A stretch of DNA of 64,000 nt from JAAYOS01 sp050950785 (GCA_050950785.1 JBMNIG010000027.1:17043-81042); one strand, 5' to 3'. Positions 35,555 to 45,136 are shown, numbered from the stretch's first letter. Notes: a model not told the origin generated them from the letters alone. A program made the numbers and translations.

Positions 35555-35730
35555 CGTACAGCATAGCTCTCCACCCAATGGATGACAGTCGAGGGGCTGT
35601 TAACCCCATCGCCCAGGATAACGTTTCCCCACAACCCGCTTCCTTCGGCAGTTTTTCCTTTCGCAGCACATCTACGATTTTGGGGATCTCCATACTGTTA
35701 CTGATAAAAACCGCACCTCTACACCACACG
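35555..35730 (-). promoter_or_regulatory. Lysine riboswitch (L-box) aptamer
   Basis: On the minus strand P1 is a 12-bp helix with wobbles: CGTGTGGTGTAG (35730-35719) with CTATGCTGTACG (35566-35555). Inside are the conserved L-box strings GTAGAGGTGCG, CAGTA, CTGCGAAAGG, CCGAAGGAAG, ACTGTCA and TGGAGAGCTA in the same order as in the Bacillus lysC leader. The terminator follows, then asd-dapA-dapB. A 62-codon open frame over this region is not a gene. Confidence 0.9.
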
Positions 35731-35746
35731 ATATTCATTTTTCACG

Positions 35747-35775
35747 ATTCTATCATAGAACATTCTGCTTGTCAA
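35747..35775 (-). promoter_or_regulatory. Sigma-A promoter of the asd-dapA-dapB operon
   Basis: TTGACA (35775-35770), exactly 17 bp, then TAGAAT (35752-35747) on the minus strand. The start point, about 7 nt further, falls around 35740, about 10 nt before P1 of the lysine aptamer. Confidence 0.8.
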
Positions 35776-35806
35776 TTAGGCTGCTACCGGTTTTCGGAGG
35801 ATATAA

Positions 35807-37483
35807 ATGAAGAAAATAGCATTGTTTTGTTTGATATTTTTAGCAATAGTTGCTGTTGTACCTAACAGCGGTATGATCACAAATGCTGAAGCCAATACTT
35901 CCGCTTTATATGACCCAATCGTTAAGGTTGGTTTGTACTATGGCAACAACGCTCTCCCTTCAGCTAATCTGGCAAACGAAATAGGTTCAGGATATCTGCT
36001 TGGCTACTTTGACAGCCAACGTAGTTTTTGTCAGACCGGATGGACATTCGAAGAGAAAATCACTATAAACAAAGACAAAAATATGTATGTGCTAAATGGC
36101 AAATACTACGATGCGCTGCCACCTTCGGGTGCACGTACAATTGGCGCTTACCACATTGATTCAGGAACTACATATGCATCGTTCGACGAAGCATTAGCAT
36201 CCGCTCAAGCACTTTCTGCATCCACCGGTATTGCCGCATTTCCGGCATATGTACAGGGGGCACACAGAGTCAGACTTGGAAGCTATACATCTATTGATAA
36301 AGCAAATGAGGCCGCAGCATCAACGGGACTGCAGGGAGCGACCGGAGTTGGCGGTTCAACTACGTGCTACACTGTCACTATCACTTCAACAGGTGAAATA
36401 ATCTATGAATTTGACGCCGGTAGTGCTGCATTTCTAGCTATACAGCCAACCGGAGCAGAATATACTGAAACCTGGTTTAAGGGCTATAGATATGCCGGAT
36501 CTTTCGAATACCGCCGAAATAACGGAAACGATATTACTGTCATAAATGTACTGCCACTTTGTGAGTACACAAAAGGTGTGCTTCCATATGAAATGAATGC
36601 AAGGTGGCATCAGGAAGCGCTCAAAGCCCAAGCTGTTTGCGCTGCAAGCTATGCTCTGTCCAACCAAAGCAAACACAGATCAACTGGTTTTGATGTTTGT
36701 AACACTACCGACTGTCAGGTGTATATGGGCCGAAACGCAGCCAATGAAAATTCAGACGCAGCTGCCGAGGCTGTTAAAGGACTTGTTCTTACCTATGATA
36801 ACAAGATTTGCTCTACCGTATATCACTCTTCAAACGGTGGTTCGACCGAAAGTGCCAAGAACGTCTGGGTTGCCGACTATCCTTATCTTCAGGCGGTACC
36901 GGATAACTTTGAAGACCTCTCTATTGCAAACAACGGAATATGGAGTTTTGAATATACAGGCGATGAAATAACATGGATACTGCAAAACAAGGGTTACAAC
37001 ATAGGGAAAGTAGTCGATGCATACGTTGATGAATACACACCTGCCGGAAATGTTTATAGAGTAGCATTTGTAGATTCACAAGGCAAAAAACTAACCTTTG
37101 AGAAAAGTGCTGCCAGAACAATACTGAATAGCAGTACACTAAAGAAGTATACACATAGTCAGAGGTATACGATTTCAGGCGGAATTCGTTTCAACGTCAA
37201 CGATTCACAAACTGAAGTAATTGCCGCAGACAGATATGCAATCGGAAAGAACAATGCTGTCTCAAGACTTTCAGGAAGAAACGACATATATCTGCTTTCA
37301 TCCAAAGGTATAAGTGTTCTTAAACGAAACACTAACAGCTTCATAGTATCGGGCAGAGGTTGGGGACACAATGTTGGGATGAGTCAATATGGAGCTAAAG
37401 GAATGGCAGAACGAGGATATACCTTTGATCAAATCCTTAGCTACTACTTTACCGGTGCTGTTGTCAAGCCAAATACTCCCTGA
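35807..37483 (+). CDS. SpoIID/LytB-domain protein with signal peptide
   Basis: 558 aa. Signal peptide about 1-29 (MKKIALFCLIFLAIVAVVP...). A SPOR-like segment near 150-167 (RVRLGSYTSIDKANEAAA) precedes the SpoIID domain with YTKGVLPYEMN, ALKAQAVCAASYAL and YHSSNGGSTESAKNVW; the end has GRGWGHNVGMSQYGAKGM. The family includes peptidoglycan-cutting transglycosylase SpoIID and the LytB amidase enhancer; which one this is cannot be read. Secreted or cell-wall bound. GGAGG upstream. Confidence 0.88.
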   Translation: MKKIALFCLIFLAIVAVVPNSGMITNAEANTSALYDPIVKVGLYYGNNALPSANLANEIGSGYLLGYFDSQRSFCQTGWTFEEKITINKDKNMYVLNGKYYDALPPSGARTIGAYHIDSGTTYASFDEALASAQALSASTGIAAFPAYVQGAHRVRLGSYTSIDKANEAAASTGLQGATGVGGSTTCYTVTITSTGEIIYEFDAGSAAFLAIQPTGAEYTETWFKGYRYAGSFEYRRNNGNDITVINVLPLCEYTKGVLPYEMNARWHQEALKAQAVCAASYALSNQSKHRSTGFDVCNTTDCQVYMGRNAANENSDAAAEAVKGLVLTYDNKICSTVYHSSNGGSTESAKNVWVADYPYLQAVPDNFEDLSIANNGIWSFEYTGDEITWILQNKGYNIGKVVDAYVDEYTPAGNVYRVAFVDSQGKKLTFEKSAARTILNSSTLKKYTHSQRYTISGGIRFNVNDSQTEVIAADRYAIGKNNAVSRLSGRNDIYLLSSKGISVLKRNTNSFIVSGRGWGHNVGMSQYGAKGMAERGYTFDQILSYYFTGAVVKPNTP

Positions 37484-37602
37484 CTTAAGAGATATAGTAG
37501 TATAAGTGGATATTTATGGACTAATATTATAAGTAATGTCTTAATAAGGTATAATATTATTTGATTTAGTGCCTTACAATGGAAGGATGAAGTATTCATA
37601 TT

Positions 37603-38622
37603 ATGAAAAAAAGTGACTTTTATTACGACTTGCCGTCCGAGCTTATAGCTCAGACCCCTCTGGAGAGGAGGGACACCTCTGAGCTGATGGAGCTTAACAG
37701 GCAAACCGGAGAATACTCATTTCTTCACTTTTACGATCTTCCGGGGCTACTTCGTCCCGGAGATTTGCTTGTTATGAACGACTCGAGGGTAATACCTGCA
37801 CGGCTTATAGGTGAAAAGGTGGGAGGCGGAGCCGTAGAGCTTGTTCTATTGCATGAAACCGGTGACCTCTGGGAGTGCCTTGTAAAGCCGGGCAGGCGGT
37901 GCAAGCCAGGTGCAAGGCTGACATTTGGAGAAGGAATGCTTGAGGCTGTCGTTGAAGATATTACTGAAGGAGGAAATCGCCTTGTTAGATTTAACTATCA
38001 GGGGATCTTCCTTGAAGTTCTTGAACGATTAGGACAGATGCCATTACCTCCCTATATAACTGAGAAATTAGACGATCCCGAGCGGTATCAGACGGTCTAT
38101 TCAAAAACACCCGGTTCAGCAGCCGCTCCAACAGCAGGTTTGCATTTTACTAATGAACTTCTTGAAGAGGTTCAAAGGATGGGTGTAAATATAGCTTTTA
38201 TTACGCTCCATGTGGGGCTTGGTACATTTAGGCCGGTCAAAGAAGAAAAAGTGGAAGATCATCTAATGCACTCCGAGTATTGCATGATATCAAAAGAGAC
38301 TGCAGAAGCAGTAAAGTCTGCTAAAAACTCCGGTAATCGCATAATTGCAGTTGGAACCACATCTTGCCGTGCGCTGGAAGCATTTTTTGATGAGGATGCT
38401 AATATTTTGAGAAACTCAGGATGGACCGACATCTTCATTTACCCCGGATATCGCTTCAAGATCATCGACGGGCTGATTACGAATTTTCATCTTCCCGAAA
38501 GCACATTGATAATGTTGGTTTCAGCATTTGCAGGCAGGGAAAACATATTAAGAGCATACAATGCTGCTATAGAGAAAAAGATGCGCTTTTTTAGCTTTGG
38601 TGATGCTATGCTCATAGTTTGA
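37603..38622 (+). CDS. queA: S-adenosylmethionine:tRNA ribosyltransferase-isomerase
   Basis: 339 aa. Transfers and rearranges ribose from SAM to preQ1 in tRNA to give epoxyqueuosine. Beginning DFYYDLPSELIAQTPLERRD (4-23), VMNDSRVIPARL, APTAGLHFT and HVGLGTFRPV are the family blocks. It precedes tgt by 10 nt, making the queuosine operon. Confidence 0.96.
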   Translation: MKKSDFYYDLPSELIAQTPLERRDTSELMELNRQTGEYSFLHFYDLPGLLRPGDLLVMNDSRVIPARLIGEKVGGGAVELVLLHETGDLWECLVKPGRRCKPGARLTFGEGMLEAVVEDITEGGNRLVRFNYQGIFLEVLERLGQMPLPPYITEKLDDPERYQTVYSKTPGSAAAPTAGLHFTNELLEEVQRMGVNIAFITLHVGLGTFRPVKEEKVEDHLMHSEYCMISKETAEAVKSAKNSGNRIIAVGTTSCRALEAFFDEDANILRNSGWTDIFIYPGYRFKIIDGLITNFHLPESTLIMLVSAFAGRENILRAYNAAIEKKMRFFSFGDAMLIV

Positions 38623-38632
38623 GGAGGCACTA

Positions 38633-39763
38633 ATGTTTAAGCTGATAAAAACAGAGGGACGCGCAAGGCGAGGTGTTTTTGAAACACCTCACGGAATCGT
38701 GCAAACACCTGTATTTATGAATGTAGGCACACAAGCAGCCATAAAGGGCGGCCTAGATGCCTTTGATCTCAAACAGATAGGTTGTCAAGTTGAGCTTTCA
38801 AACACATATCATCTGCATCTCCGCCCCGGTGAAGGCATTATTCGCAGGCTTGGTGGTCTTCATAAATTCATGCGTTGGGACGGACCGATTTTGACAGACA
38901 GTGGGGGCTTTCAAGTATTTTCCCTTGCAAAGCTGAGAAAAATCAATGAAGAAGGTGTCTCATTCCAATCACATATAGACGGACGCAAAATCTTCATGTC
39001 GCCTGAGGACAGTATCAGAATACAGTCCTCATTGGGATCGGATATCGCCATGGCATTTGATGAGTGTGTTGAAAATCCATCGACCCGTGAATATGTAAAG
39101 CAGTCTTCAGACAGGACATACCGCTGGCTTGTCCGCTGCAAAGCTGAGATCGCAAGACTCAATTCCCTTTCTGATACGATCAATCGGGGACAGATGTTGT
39201 TTGGTATCAACCAGGGAGGGACTTATAAAGACCTTCGTGTTGACCACATGAAGCAGATCAGGGAGTTGGACTTGCCCGGTTATGCCATAGGCGGCCTTGC
39301 TGTAGGTGAACCGACAGAGGTAATGTATGAAATCCTTGAAGAGGTCGTTCCATATGCACCTGTCGATAAGCCCAGATACCTTATGGGTGTAGGAACACCT
39401 TCAAACATTATAGAAGCTGTCGCAAGGGGAATCGACTTCTTCGACTGTGTGCTTCCGGCAAGAAATGCCAGACATGGGCATCTGTTTACACGAAACGGAG
39501 TCATAAACATAAATAACAAAAAGTACGAAGAGGATCAAAACCCCATTGATGAGAGCTGCGGATGCCATACATGCAGGAATTTCTCCCGAGCCTATATCCG
39601 CCACCTTCTGAAAGCAGGAGAAGTTCTGGCACTTAGACTTGCAGTATTACACAATCTCTATTTTTACAACAAACTCACTGCAGATATACGATCAGCCCTT
39701 GAAGAGGGAAGCTTTGAGACGTTCCGCAGAGAATGGTCCCATAGGCTTTCCACCAGAATATAA
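38633..39763 (+). CDS. tgt: tRNA-guanine transglycosylase
   Basis: 376 aa. Swaps guanine-34 for preQ1 in Asn, Asp, His and Tyr tRNAs. LTDSGGFQVF around the catalytic Asp89, GGLAVGE near the middle, DCVLPARNARHG with the nucleophile Asp, and the zinc site CGCHTC...H near residues 305-330. GAGGAGG precedes the ATG. Confidence 0.97.
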   Translation: MFKLIKTEGRARRGVFETPHGIVQTPVFMNVGTQAAIKGGLDAFDLKQIGCQVELSNTYHLHLRPGEGIIRRLGGLHKFMRWDGPILTDSGGFQVFSLAKLRKINEEGVSFQSHIDGRKIFMSPEDSIRIQSSLGSDIAMAFDECVENPSTREYVKQSSDRTYRWLVRCKAEIARLNSLSDTINRGQMLFGINQGGTYKDLRVDHMKQIRELDLPGYAIGGLAVGEPTEVMYEILEEVVPYAPVDKPRYLMGVGTPSNIIEAVARGIDFFDCVLPARNARHGHLFTRNGVININNKKYEEDQNPIDESCGCHTCRNFSRAYIRHLLKAGEVLALRLAVLHNLYFYNKLTADIRSALEEGSFETFRREWSHRLSTRI

Positions 39764-39835
39764 AATATACCTTGCAAAATATTGGCTGTTTCTTTATAAT
39801 TAACAAAGGCTATAAAAGCCAGAGGAGGTGAACAA

Positions 39836-40156
39836 ATGACACTCTTTTTACAGGCTACTGAGGGACAACCCATTGGCAATATAGTATCGTTGATCCTCCC
39901 CATTGCCGCAACTGCACTCATATTCTATTTCATGCTTATTCGCCCCGAGCAAAAGCGAAAAAAATCTGTTCAGAAGATGCTCAGCGAGCTTAAGGTTGGC
40001 GATGAGGTTACAACTAGAGGCGGTATTGTCGGGAAAATCGTTAAAATTAAAGACGATAAGTTGACCATCGAAACCGGAGCTGACCGTGCAAAGGTTCAGA
40101 TCATGCGCTGGGCTGTTATGAGCACTGGTTCTGATTCCGGAGCACCACAAGTCTAG
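39836..40156 (+). CDS. yajC: Preprotein translocase subunit YajC
   Basis: 106 aa with one transmembrane helix (about 15-36), then IRPEQKRKKSVQKMLSELKVGDEVTTRGGIVGKI, the YajC signature. AGGAGGTG upstream. Order queA-tgt-yajC is the common one; secD and secF do not follow here. Confidence 0.95.
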   Translation: MTLFLQATEGQPIGNIVSLILPIAATALIFYFMLIRPEQKRKKSVQKMLSELKVGDEVTTRGGIVGKIVKIKDDKLTIETGADRAKVQIMRWAVMSTGSDSGAPQV

Positions 40157-40254
40157 TAACTACTAACACCAATCTTTACTTTTAGCTCCAATTTGTACTT
40201 TTCTATACTGCAACCGAATATCCTTTAGAAGAAAGCAAAAAAGGGGTGGTTGCA

Positions 40255-40677
40255 GTGCGCAGAGCGGATGCTTCTGGTTCCGGTTTTAAAGGATATATCA
40301 TATCAGTCCTGATCGGAAGCCTTATGGCATTGTTGATTTGTCTTTTACTTTTACTTCCGGTCTCTGCGTTGATTCTGGCCGGAGCACTTGACGAGGGACT
40401 GTCCGGGATCGTTCTAATCGTCGTTGTCGTAGTAAGTTCCTTGATTGGTGGTATCATTTCTGCCAGAAGAGCCGGAGGACGTTCATTGCTGGTGGGACTT
40501 GCCGAAGGGGTATTGCTCATTATCTGGTTTGGAGTGATAGGTCTTTTGTTCTTCGACCGTTTCATTCCCAAGGAAAATGGTCTTGGCCTATTGTTGGCAT
40601 CAGTTGCCGGCGGAGTTATAGGAGGTAGGATTTCTACACCGAAGGGTAGGGCAAGGGCCAGAAAAAGCAGGAAGTAG
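40255..40677 (+). CDS. TIGR04086-type membrane protein
   Basis: 140 aa with four hydrophobic segments and a basic tail (PKGRARARKSRK). The pattern matches the uncharacterised clostridial membrane family found next to yajC. GTG 40255 follows AGGGGTGG by 6 nt; an in-frame GTG at 40246 is an alternative. Function unknown. Confidence 0.72.
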   Translation: MRRADASGSGFKGYIISVLIGSLMALLICLLLLLPVSALILAGALDEGLSGIVLIVVVVVSSLIGGIISARRAGGRSLLVGLAEGVLLIIWFGVIGLLFFDRFIPKENGLGLLLASVAGGVIGGRISTPKGRARARKSRK

Positions 40678-41096
40678 TAAAAAGACAGGAAATGGCTTAT
40701 AATAAAAAAGCATGATTTGCATAGAAGTATAACGGTGGTGTGTTTTCAACAAAGTAGTTGAAAATGCCCACCGTTAGTATCTTTGCGCTTTGATTTGTAC
40801 AGAATACTAATACAAACACATCAAAATGGTTATTTTAGAATTATTTTCTGGTAACGAGTTCAATTTAATGAAATTCAAGTATGTAGTTATGCAGTGATAA
40901 TGTAACACTATATATTGTGAAATATCCATATCAAAATGGAGAGGAATGTTGCGGAAAATACAAGGTTTACATAATACAGTAAACATAATATTTGGGTAAA
41001 TTCTACAAAGTTCTCTGAAGCCTTTGATAGCGCTTGCTATTTAGAGGGATTTGGGTTATATTTATACTTATCAGAATTATGTTAAGTGGAGAACAA
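40678..41096. other. Intergenic region before proC
   Basis: 419 AT-rich bases without a gene. The only clear structure is the double-stem hairpin at 40730-40776. The in-frame region before proC (41034-41096) is open but lacks a ribosome site. Confidence 0.55.
40730..40776. repeat. Double-stem hairpin
   Basis: TAACGGTGG (40730-40738) pairs with CCACCGTTA (40768-40776), and inside it TTTTCAAC (40743-40750) pairs with GTTGAAAA (40757-40764). GTATCTTTG follows, so a weak terminator of the TIGR04086 gene is possible; a structured RNA is another option. Confidence 0.5.
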
Positions 41097-41891
41097 ATGA
41101 AACTTGGTGTAATTGGTGTTGGGAATATGGCAAGCGCCATCCTTGAAAGTGTGTTTGAAAACGATGTGTTTTCGCCATCTGACATAGCTCTATTTGATCC
41201 ATATTCCAAAATGGTTGAGATATTCAAGAACAGGGGCTGTTTAGTTGTTGCTTCAGTTGATGAGCTGCTAAATTGCTCCAATATGATATTGTTAGCTATA
41301 AAGCCAAACAATATTGAAGACGCACTTAGCAACTTGTCTGTTGATACATGCGGGAAATGCTTTATTTCAATTGCTGCCGGTATTTCATCCGACTATTTAA
41401 AAAAGTTCTTAAGCAAAGGTACATACGTTATTCGTGTAATGCCCAATACTCCAATAATGGTCAATTGTGGGGCATCCGCTATAGCTATGAGTGAAGATGT
41501 ACCAGTTGAATATTACAACAGAGCGGTGTCGATCTTTTCAAGTGCTGGATCTGTTTCTTTTGTTAAGGAGTCACTAATAAATGCTGTGACTGCGGTAAAT
41601 GGTTCGGGACCTGCATACTTTTTTACAATGGCGGATGAGATGGTCAAAACTGCAGAAGAACAGGGTATCGACCGTGAAACAGCATTGTTTCTCACTGCGA
41701 AGACCATGGAGGGAGCAGCAAGAATGTTGCTTGAGAGTGGAAGGTCACCATCTGAACTTGCGGATGCAGTTTCTTCTCCAGGCGGTACGACCCTTGCAGC
41801 ATTGAATGAGATGAAAAATTCTGGATTTTACAATGCATTAAAAAAAGGAATGCTTGCATGCATAGAGCGTGCAAATGAAATAGGTAAGTAA
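41097..41891 (+). CDS. proC: Pyrroline-5-carboxylate reductase
   Basis: 264 aa from ATG 41097 (GGAG upstream). Last step of proline synthesis. NAD(P) loop GVIGVGNMASAI (about 4-15), RVMPNTPIMVNCGASAIA, AVNGSGPAYFFTMADEM and the C-terminal SSPGGTTLAAL complete the family pattern. Monocistronic. Confidence 0.95.
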   Translation: MKLGVIGVGNMASAILESVFENDVFSPSDIALFDPYSKMVEIFKNRGCLVVASVDELLNCSNMILLAIKPNNIEDALSNLSVDTCGKCFISIAAGISSDYLKKFLSKGTYVIRVMPNTPIMVNCGASAIAMSEDVPVEYYNRAVSIFSSAGSVSFVKESLINAVTAVNGSGPAYFFTMADEMVKTAEEQGIDRETALFLTAKTMEGAARMLLESGRSPSELADAVSSPGGTTLAALNEMKNSGFYNALKKGMLACIERANEIGK

Positions 41892-41981
41892 CCAATATTC
41901 ATATTTATATGAGTTTCTGATATAAAGTATCTTCATAACGGCCGGACATCCCTCATATTATTGTGTGAGGGAGGGAACGCC

Positions 41982-42596
41982 ATGAAGCGAATCCTTATGA
42001 AGGTTTGGGACGTGCCGGGAAATGCGGCGGTACTTCCTGCCCTGATATTCTTATGCATATGTTTTATTATCGGAGCAATTACCGGTAGTGTAGTAGCCGC
42101 AAACGGAGGTGACAGTGCTCAACTTGCCTCCATGATAGCCGATTTCACTGTGTTATCAGACGTAAACTTCTGGAATGTTTTACTTAATATTTTACGTTTT
42201 CCAGTAATAGTGATACTCTGTGGACTTTGTGTTTTTGGCACTGTAATGATTCCAATCGTAGTTGCTGTAAGAGGTTTTCTGTTACTGTTTACTATAACAA
42301 CTTTTGTTAGACTGTTTGGCGGTTCCGGTTTGCTTTACTCCATGTCTCTGTTTGGTATACAGTGTCTGTTTGTATTACCTTGTATTCTATTACTTGCTGC
42401 GCAAGGACTTGTTTCTGCAAGTCTTTTGTTCTCTCTTGCTTCATCGAGGGGAAAGAAAATATCGGGATCCGTTTTTTCGGGTGCTTATTTTATTCGAATA
42501 CTTATTTGCTTTGGTGTGTTGTTGTTCTGCGCTTTAGTAGAAACACTTATTACACCCTATCTTGTGTCCTTAACAATAAATAAAGTTTTGCCATAG
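41982..42596 (+). CDS. SpoIIM-like membrane protein
   Basis: 204 aa from ATG 41982, with GAGGGAGGG upstream. About five transmembrane helices with an N-terminal cytosolic tail, FIIGAITGS in the first helix, and a size near that of SpoIIM (about 210 aa). SpoIIM acts with SpoIID and SpoIIP during engulfment. A xerD gene next door supports this, since Bacillus spoIIM lies close to xerD (ripX). Similarity is moderate by eye, so the symbol is left open. Confidence 0.7.
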   Translation: MKRILMKVWDVPGNAAVLPALIFLCICFIIGAITGSVVAANGGDSAQLASMIADFTVLSDVNFWNVLLNILRFPVIVILCGLCVFGTVMIPIVVAVRGFLLLFTITTFVRLFGGSGLLYSMSLFGIQCLFVLPCILLLAAQGLVSASLLFSLASSRGKKISGSVFSGAYFIRILICFGVLLFCALVETLITPYLVSLTINKVLP

Positions 42597-42626
42597 AGCT
42601 AATAAAAGTAGGGAAGTTGAATAATT

Positions 42627-43523
42627 ATGAATGTTTTACAACAGCAAATAAGAATGTTTGAACACTTCTTGGAATTTGAAAAGCGTTCCTCTGCAAACAC
42701 TGTGTCATCCTATGTACGGGATGTCAGACAATTTGCCGAGTATTTTACTCAGCGCAAGATTCGGTCCTTTGCTGAGGTATCTCCCATTATCGCTTCGGAG
42801 TATGTTAAATTTCTTCAGGAATCCGGAAAATCGGTTTCAACCGTGATCCGTGCAATAGCATCTCTGAAGTGCTTTTATAATTTGCTCTTGCAAAGGAACG
42901 AAGTTGTTTCAAATCCGATAAAATCAATTGTACCTCCGAAGGTAAAGCGAAAGCTCCCTGACATTTTAACCAACAAGGAAGTCGACTTACTTTTATCACA
43001 ACCTAAAAGTGTTGACTCAAAGGGATACCGCGATCGAGCTATGCTCGAAGTGCTATATGCAACAGGCATAAGAGTATCAGAATTGGTTGCCCTTAATGTC
43101 ACCGATGTAAACCTTAGCAGCAGTTTTCTAAAATGTACCGGATCAACAAGGGAGCGCATAATACCATTGTATCCTGCAGCTGTACGAGCTGTATCTGACT
43201 ATATAAACTATGCCCGTTCGCAATTGATACTTAACCCCAATGAGGTCGCATTGTTTGTCAATGTAAACGGCAAACGTATGACAAGGCAGGGTTTTTGGAA
43301 AATTGTTAAACACTATCAAGAAATGGCTAATATAGACAAGGATATAACGCCGCACACATTAAGACATTCATTTGCTATACACTTGCTGGAAAATGGTGCT
43401 GATCTCCGCTCAATCCAAGAAATGCTTGGTCATGTAGATATATCATCGACACAATTTTATTCAAATCTTGTTAAGCAGCGGTTACGTGAGGTTTATAATA
43501 AATACCATCCTCGTGCAAACTGA
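42627..43523 (+). CDS. xerD: XerD-type tyrosine recombinase
   Basis: 298 aa, the size of XerD, resolving chromosome dimers at dif with XerC. SAM-like N-terminal domain (about 1-88) and catalytic domain with Arg149 (GIRVSEL), His243/Arg246 (HTLRHS), His269 (LGHVD) and Tyr278 (TQFYS). The usual GKGxKER beta-hairpin reads CTGSTRER here, so the catalytic lysine is shifted or replaced. It follows the spoIIM-like gene by 30 nt. Confidence 0.88.
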   Translation: MNVLQQQIRMFEHFLEFEKRSSANTVSSYVRDVRQFAEYFTQRKIRSFAEVSPIIASEYVKFLQESGKSVSTVIRAIASLKCFYNLLLQRNEVVSNPIKSIVPPKVKRKLPDILTNKEVDLLLSQPKSVDSKGYRDRAMLEVLYATGIRVSELVALNVTDVNLSSSFLKCTGSTRERIIPLYPAAVRAVSDYINYARSQLILNPNEVALFVNVNGKRMTRQGFWKIVKHYQEMANIDKDITPHTLRHSFAIHLLENGADLRSIQEMLGHVDISSTQFYSNLVKQRLREVYNKYHPRAN

Positions 43524-43608
43524 TAATGTTGATATTTTGATTGGACTGCGGATTTCATAAAGTATAAATTGAGACTAAGAAGCTGAAAGTTAACGGAGGA
43601 TTATCCAA

Positions 43609-44661
43609 ATGCCACTGTTAGGATATAATTTTAATAAACCTGGAAAAGGTGTTGATCCCAACGCTCCCAAAAAACATCCATTTCTGCTGTTCTGGGAACT
43701 CCTCGGAAGGAAGTTTTTCAAATATGTAACACTTAACATGATGTACTTTATTGTACTTCTACCGATAATTATTTATGGATACGCTATGTTTTACGGCTGG
43801 CTTGCCAAAATCATGCCAGTTGATGACGGAACGGTAGTCTCATTTCTATTGGATATTTTTGCATCAATCTACAATATCGTACCGGCTGTTCTTCATCTGC
43901 CACTTTTGATTTTATCTATTTTGCTGTATGGCCCTTTCACCTGCGGATTGACATACATTCTGCGAAACTATGCTAGAGAAGAGCATGCTTTTATATCTGA
44001 TTTCTTTGCAAAGGCCAAGGCAAACTTTAAACAGGGCCTCGTATTCGGACTTCTTGACATACTGGCCGTTGTAGTTTTATGGGTCAACTTCAACTATTCA
44101 AAACTAATTGGAGCAGACTCCATGGGCATGACCCTATTCGGTATCTTTGTAAAGTACTTTACAATCGTGCTCTTCATCTTCTATATGTTTATGAGAAATT
44201 ACATCTACCAAATGATCGTAACTATAGAATTGAGTGTACGGGCAATTATAAAAAATGCGTGGCTTTTTGCTATTTTGGGATTAGGCAGAAATATATTGGT
44301 TTTGATCGGAACTGCCATTACATTAGTGGTTGTGTTATTTATTCACCCAATAATCGAGATATTTGCCGTACCACTAATAGCTCTTAGCTTTATTAGTTTC
44401 TTATCGATATTTACGACCTATCCCGTTATTGAAAAGTACATTATCAAACCTGCGATGGAGGCCGAGAACGCAAAGCGACTTGAAGAAGAGAAAGCTATTA
44501 TGGAAAAGCTAGGCAACAGGGGAGGGGAACTTCCGCCCGAACTAGGGGGTCCTGGTGCCGGAAATACCGAATTACTTGATTTAGAAGATAACTCAGAAGG
44601 GGAGTCGGCAGGGGAGCCAACAAAAGATCCAGCAGGGGACTCCGCAGATGATCTATCCTAA
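43609..44661 (+). CDS. DUF624 (YesL-like) membrane protein
   Basis: 350 aa. Six or so transmembrane helices, then a charged C-terminal tail of about 70 residues rich in E, G and P. The block GPFTCGLTYILRNYAREEHAFISDFF (about 104-129) is typical of the YesL/DUF624 family, often linked to sugar-transport loci, but no such genes are near. Function unknown. ACGGAGGA precedes the ATG. Confidence 0.78.
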   Translation: MPLLGYNFNKPGKGVDPNAPKKHPFLLFWELLGRKFFKYVTLNMMYFIVLLPIIIYGYAMFYGWLAKIMPVDDGTVVSFLLDIFASIYNIVPAVLHLPLLILSILLYGPFTCGLTYILRNYAREEHAFISDFFAKAKANFKQGLVFGLLDILAVVVLWVNFNYSKLIGADSMGMTLFGIFVKYFTIVLFIFYMFMRNYIYQMIVTIELSVRAIIKNAWLFAILGLGRNILVLIGTAITLVVVLFIHPIIEIFAVPLIALSFISFLSIFTTYPVIEKYIIKPAMEAENAKRLEEEKAIMEKLGNRGGELPPELGGPGAGNTELLDLEDNSEGESAGEPTKDPAGDSADDLS

Positions 44662-45136
44662 TATAGAACGTTAATATAGCAATTGAGTCGATCAGGGTAT
44701 ATGAGCGGACAAAATAATCAATAGCTGATTTTGCCGCTTACCCAAATTATTTGAACCGCATTCATAACTGAGTATTCAAAAACAACCTTTGACTAACTTC
44801 CAAATAAGAAGTGTCTAAAGGTTGTTAATTATTTCACAATTATTTTGTTGTGTACTATATGGGCCAAGTCTAACGAGTTACTTTCTCACACACAAGTCCT
44901 AAATTGTGTGTAATTTCCTCGGTTATCAAAACCCCTTGGTTTGGTTTGGTAGATTAGAAAGCCATATGTAAGCGTTTATGCCGCGAAAGGTTGTTTACAG
45001 TGAGTGGCCGGCATGGTAGTCTAATTAGCCTGGCATCCATGAAGGTGTGCCTCGATGCCATACTGACCTTTGCCAGCAGAGGCTCGCTGTCAACAATACC
45101 GTGGAATAAATGCGATGGTTGCTTCAAAAAGCCTGT
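44662..45136. other. Intergenic region up to the IS256-family transposase
   Basis: 475 bases. AACAACCTTT (44781-44790) pairs with AAAGGTTGTT (44817-44826), a probable terminator or palindrome; ACACACAA and TTGTGTGT form a second palindrome at 44888-44911. The part from about 44900 to 45136 should belong to the IS element; it has no gene. Confidence 0.5.

Noticed and set aside
35550..35738. 62-codon minus-strand ORF directly behind a strong promoter
   Set aside because: The sequence is the lysine riboswitch; the open frame is accidental, has no ribosome binding site, and its conserved strings are RNA motifs.
44888..44911. Palindrome as the exact left end of the IS256 element
   Set aside because: Only about 8 bases match the other side and there is no target duplication, so the end cannot be fixed.
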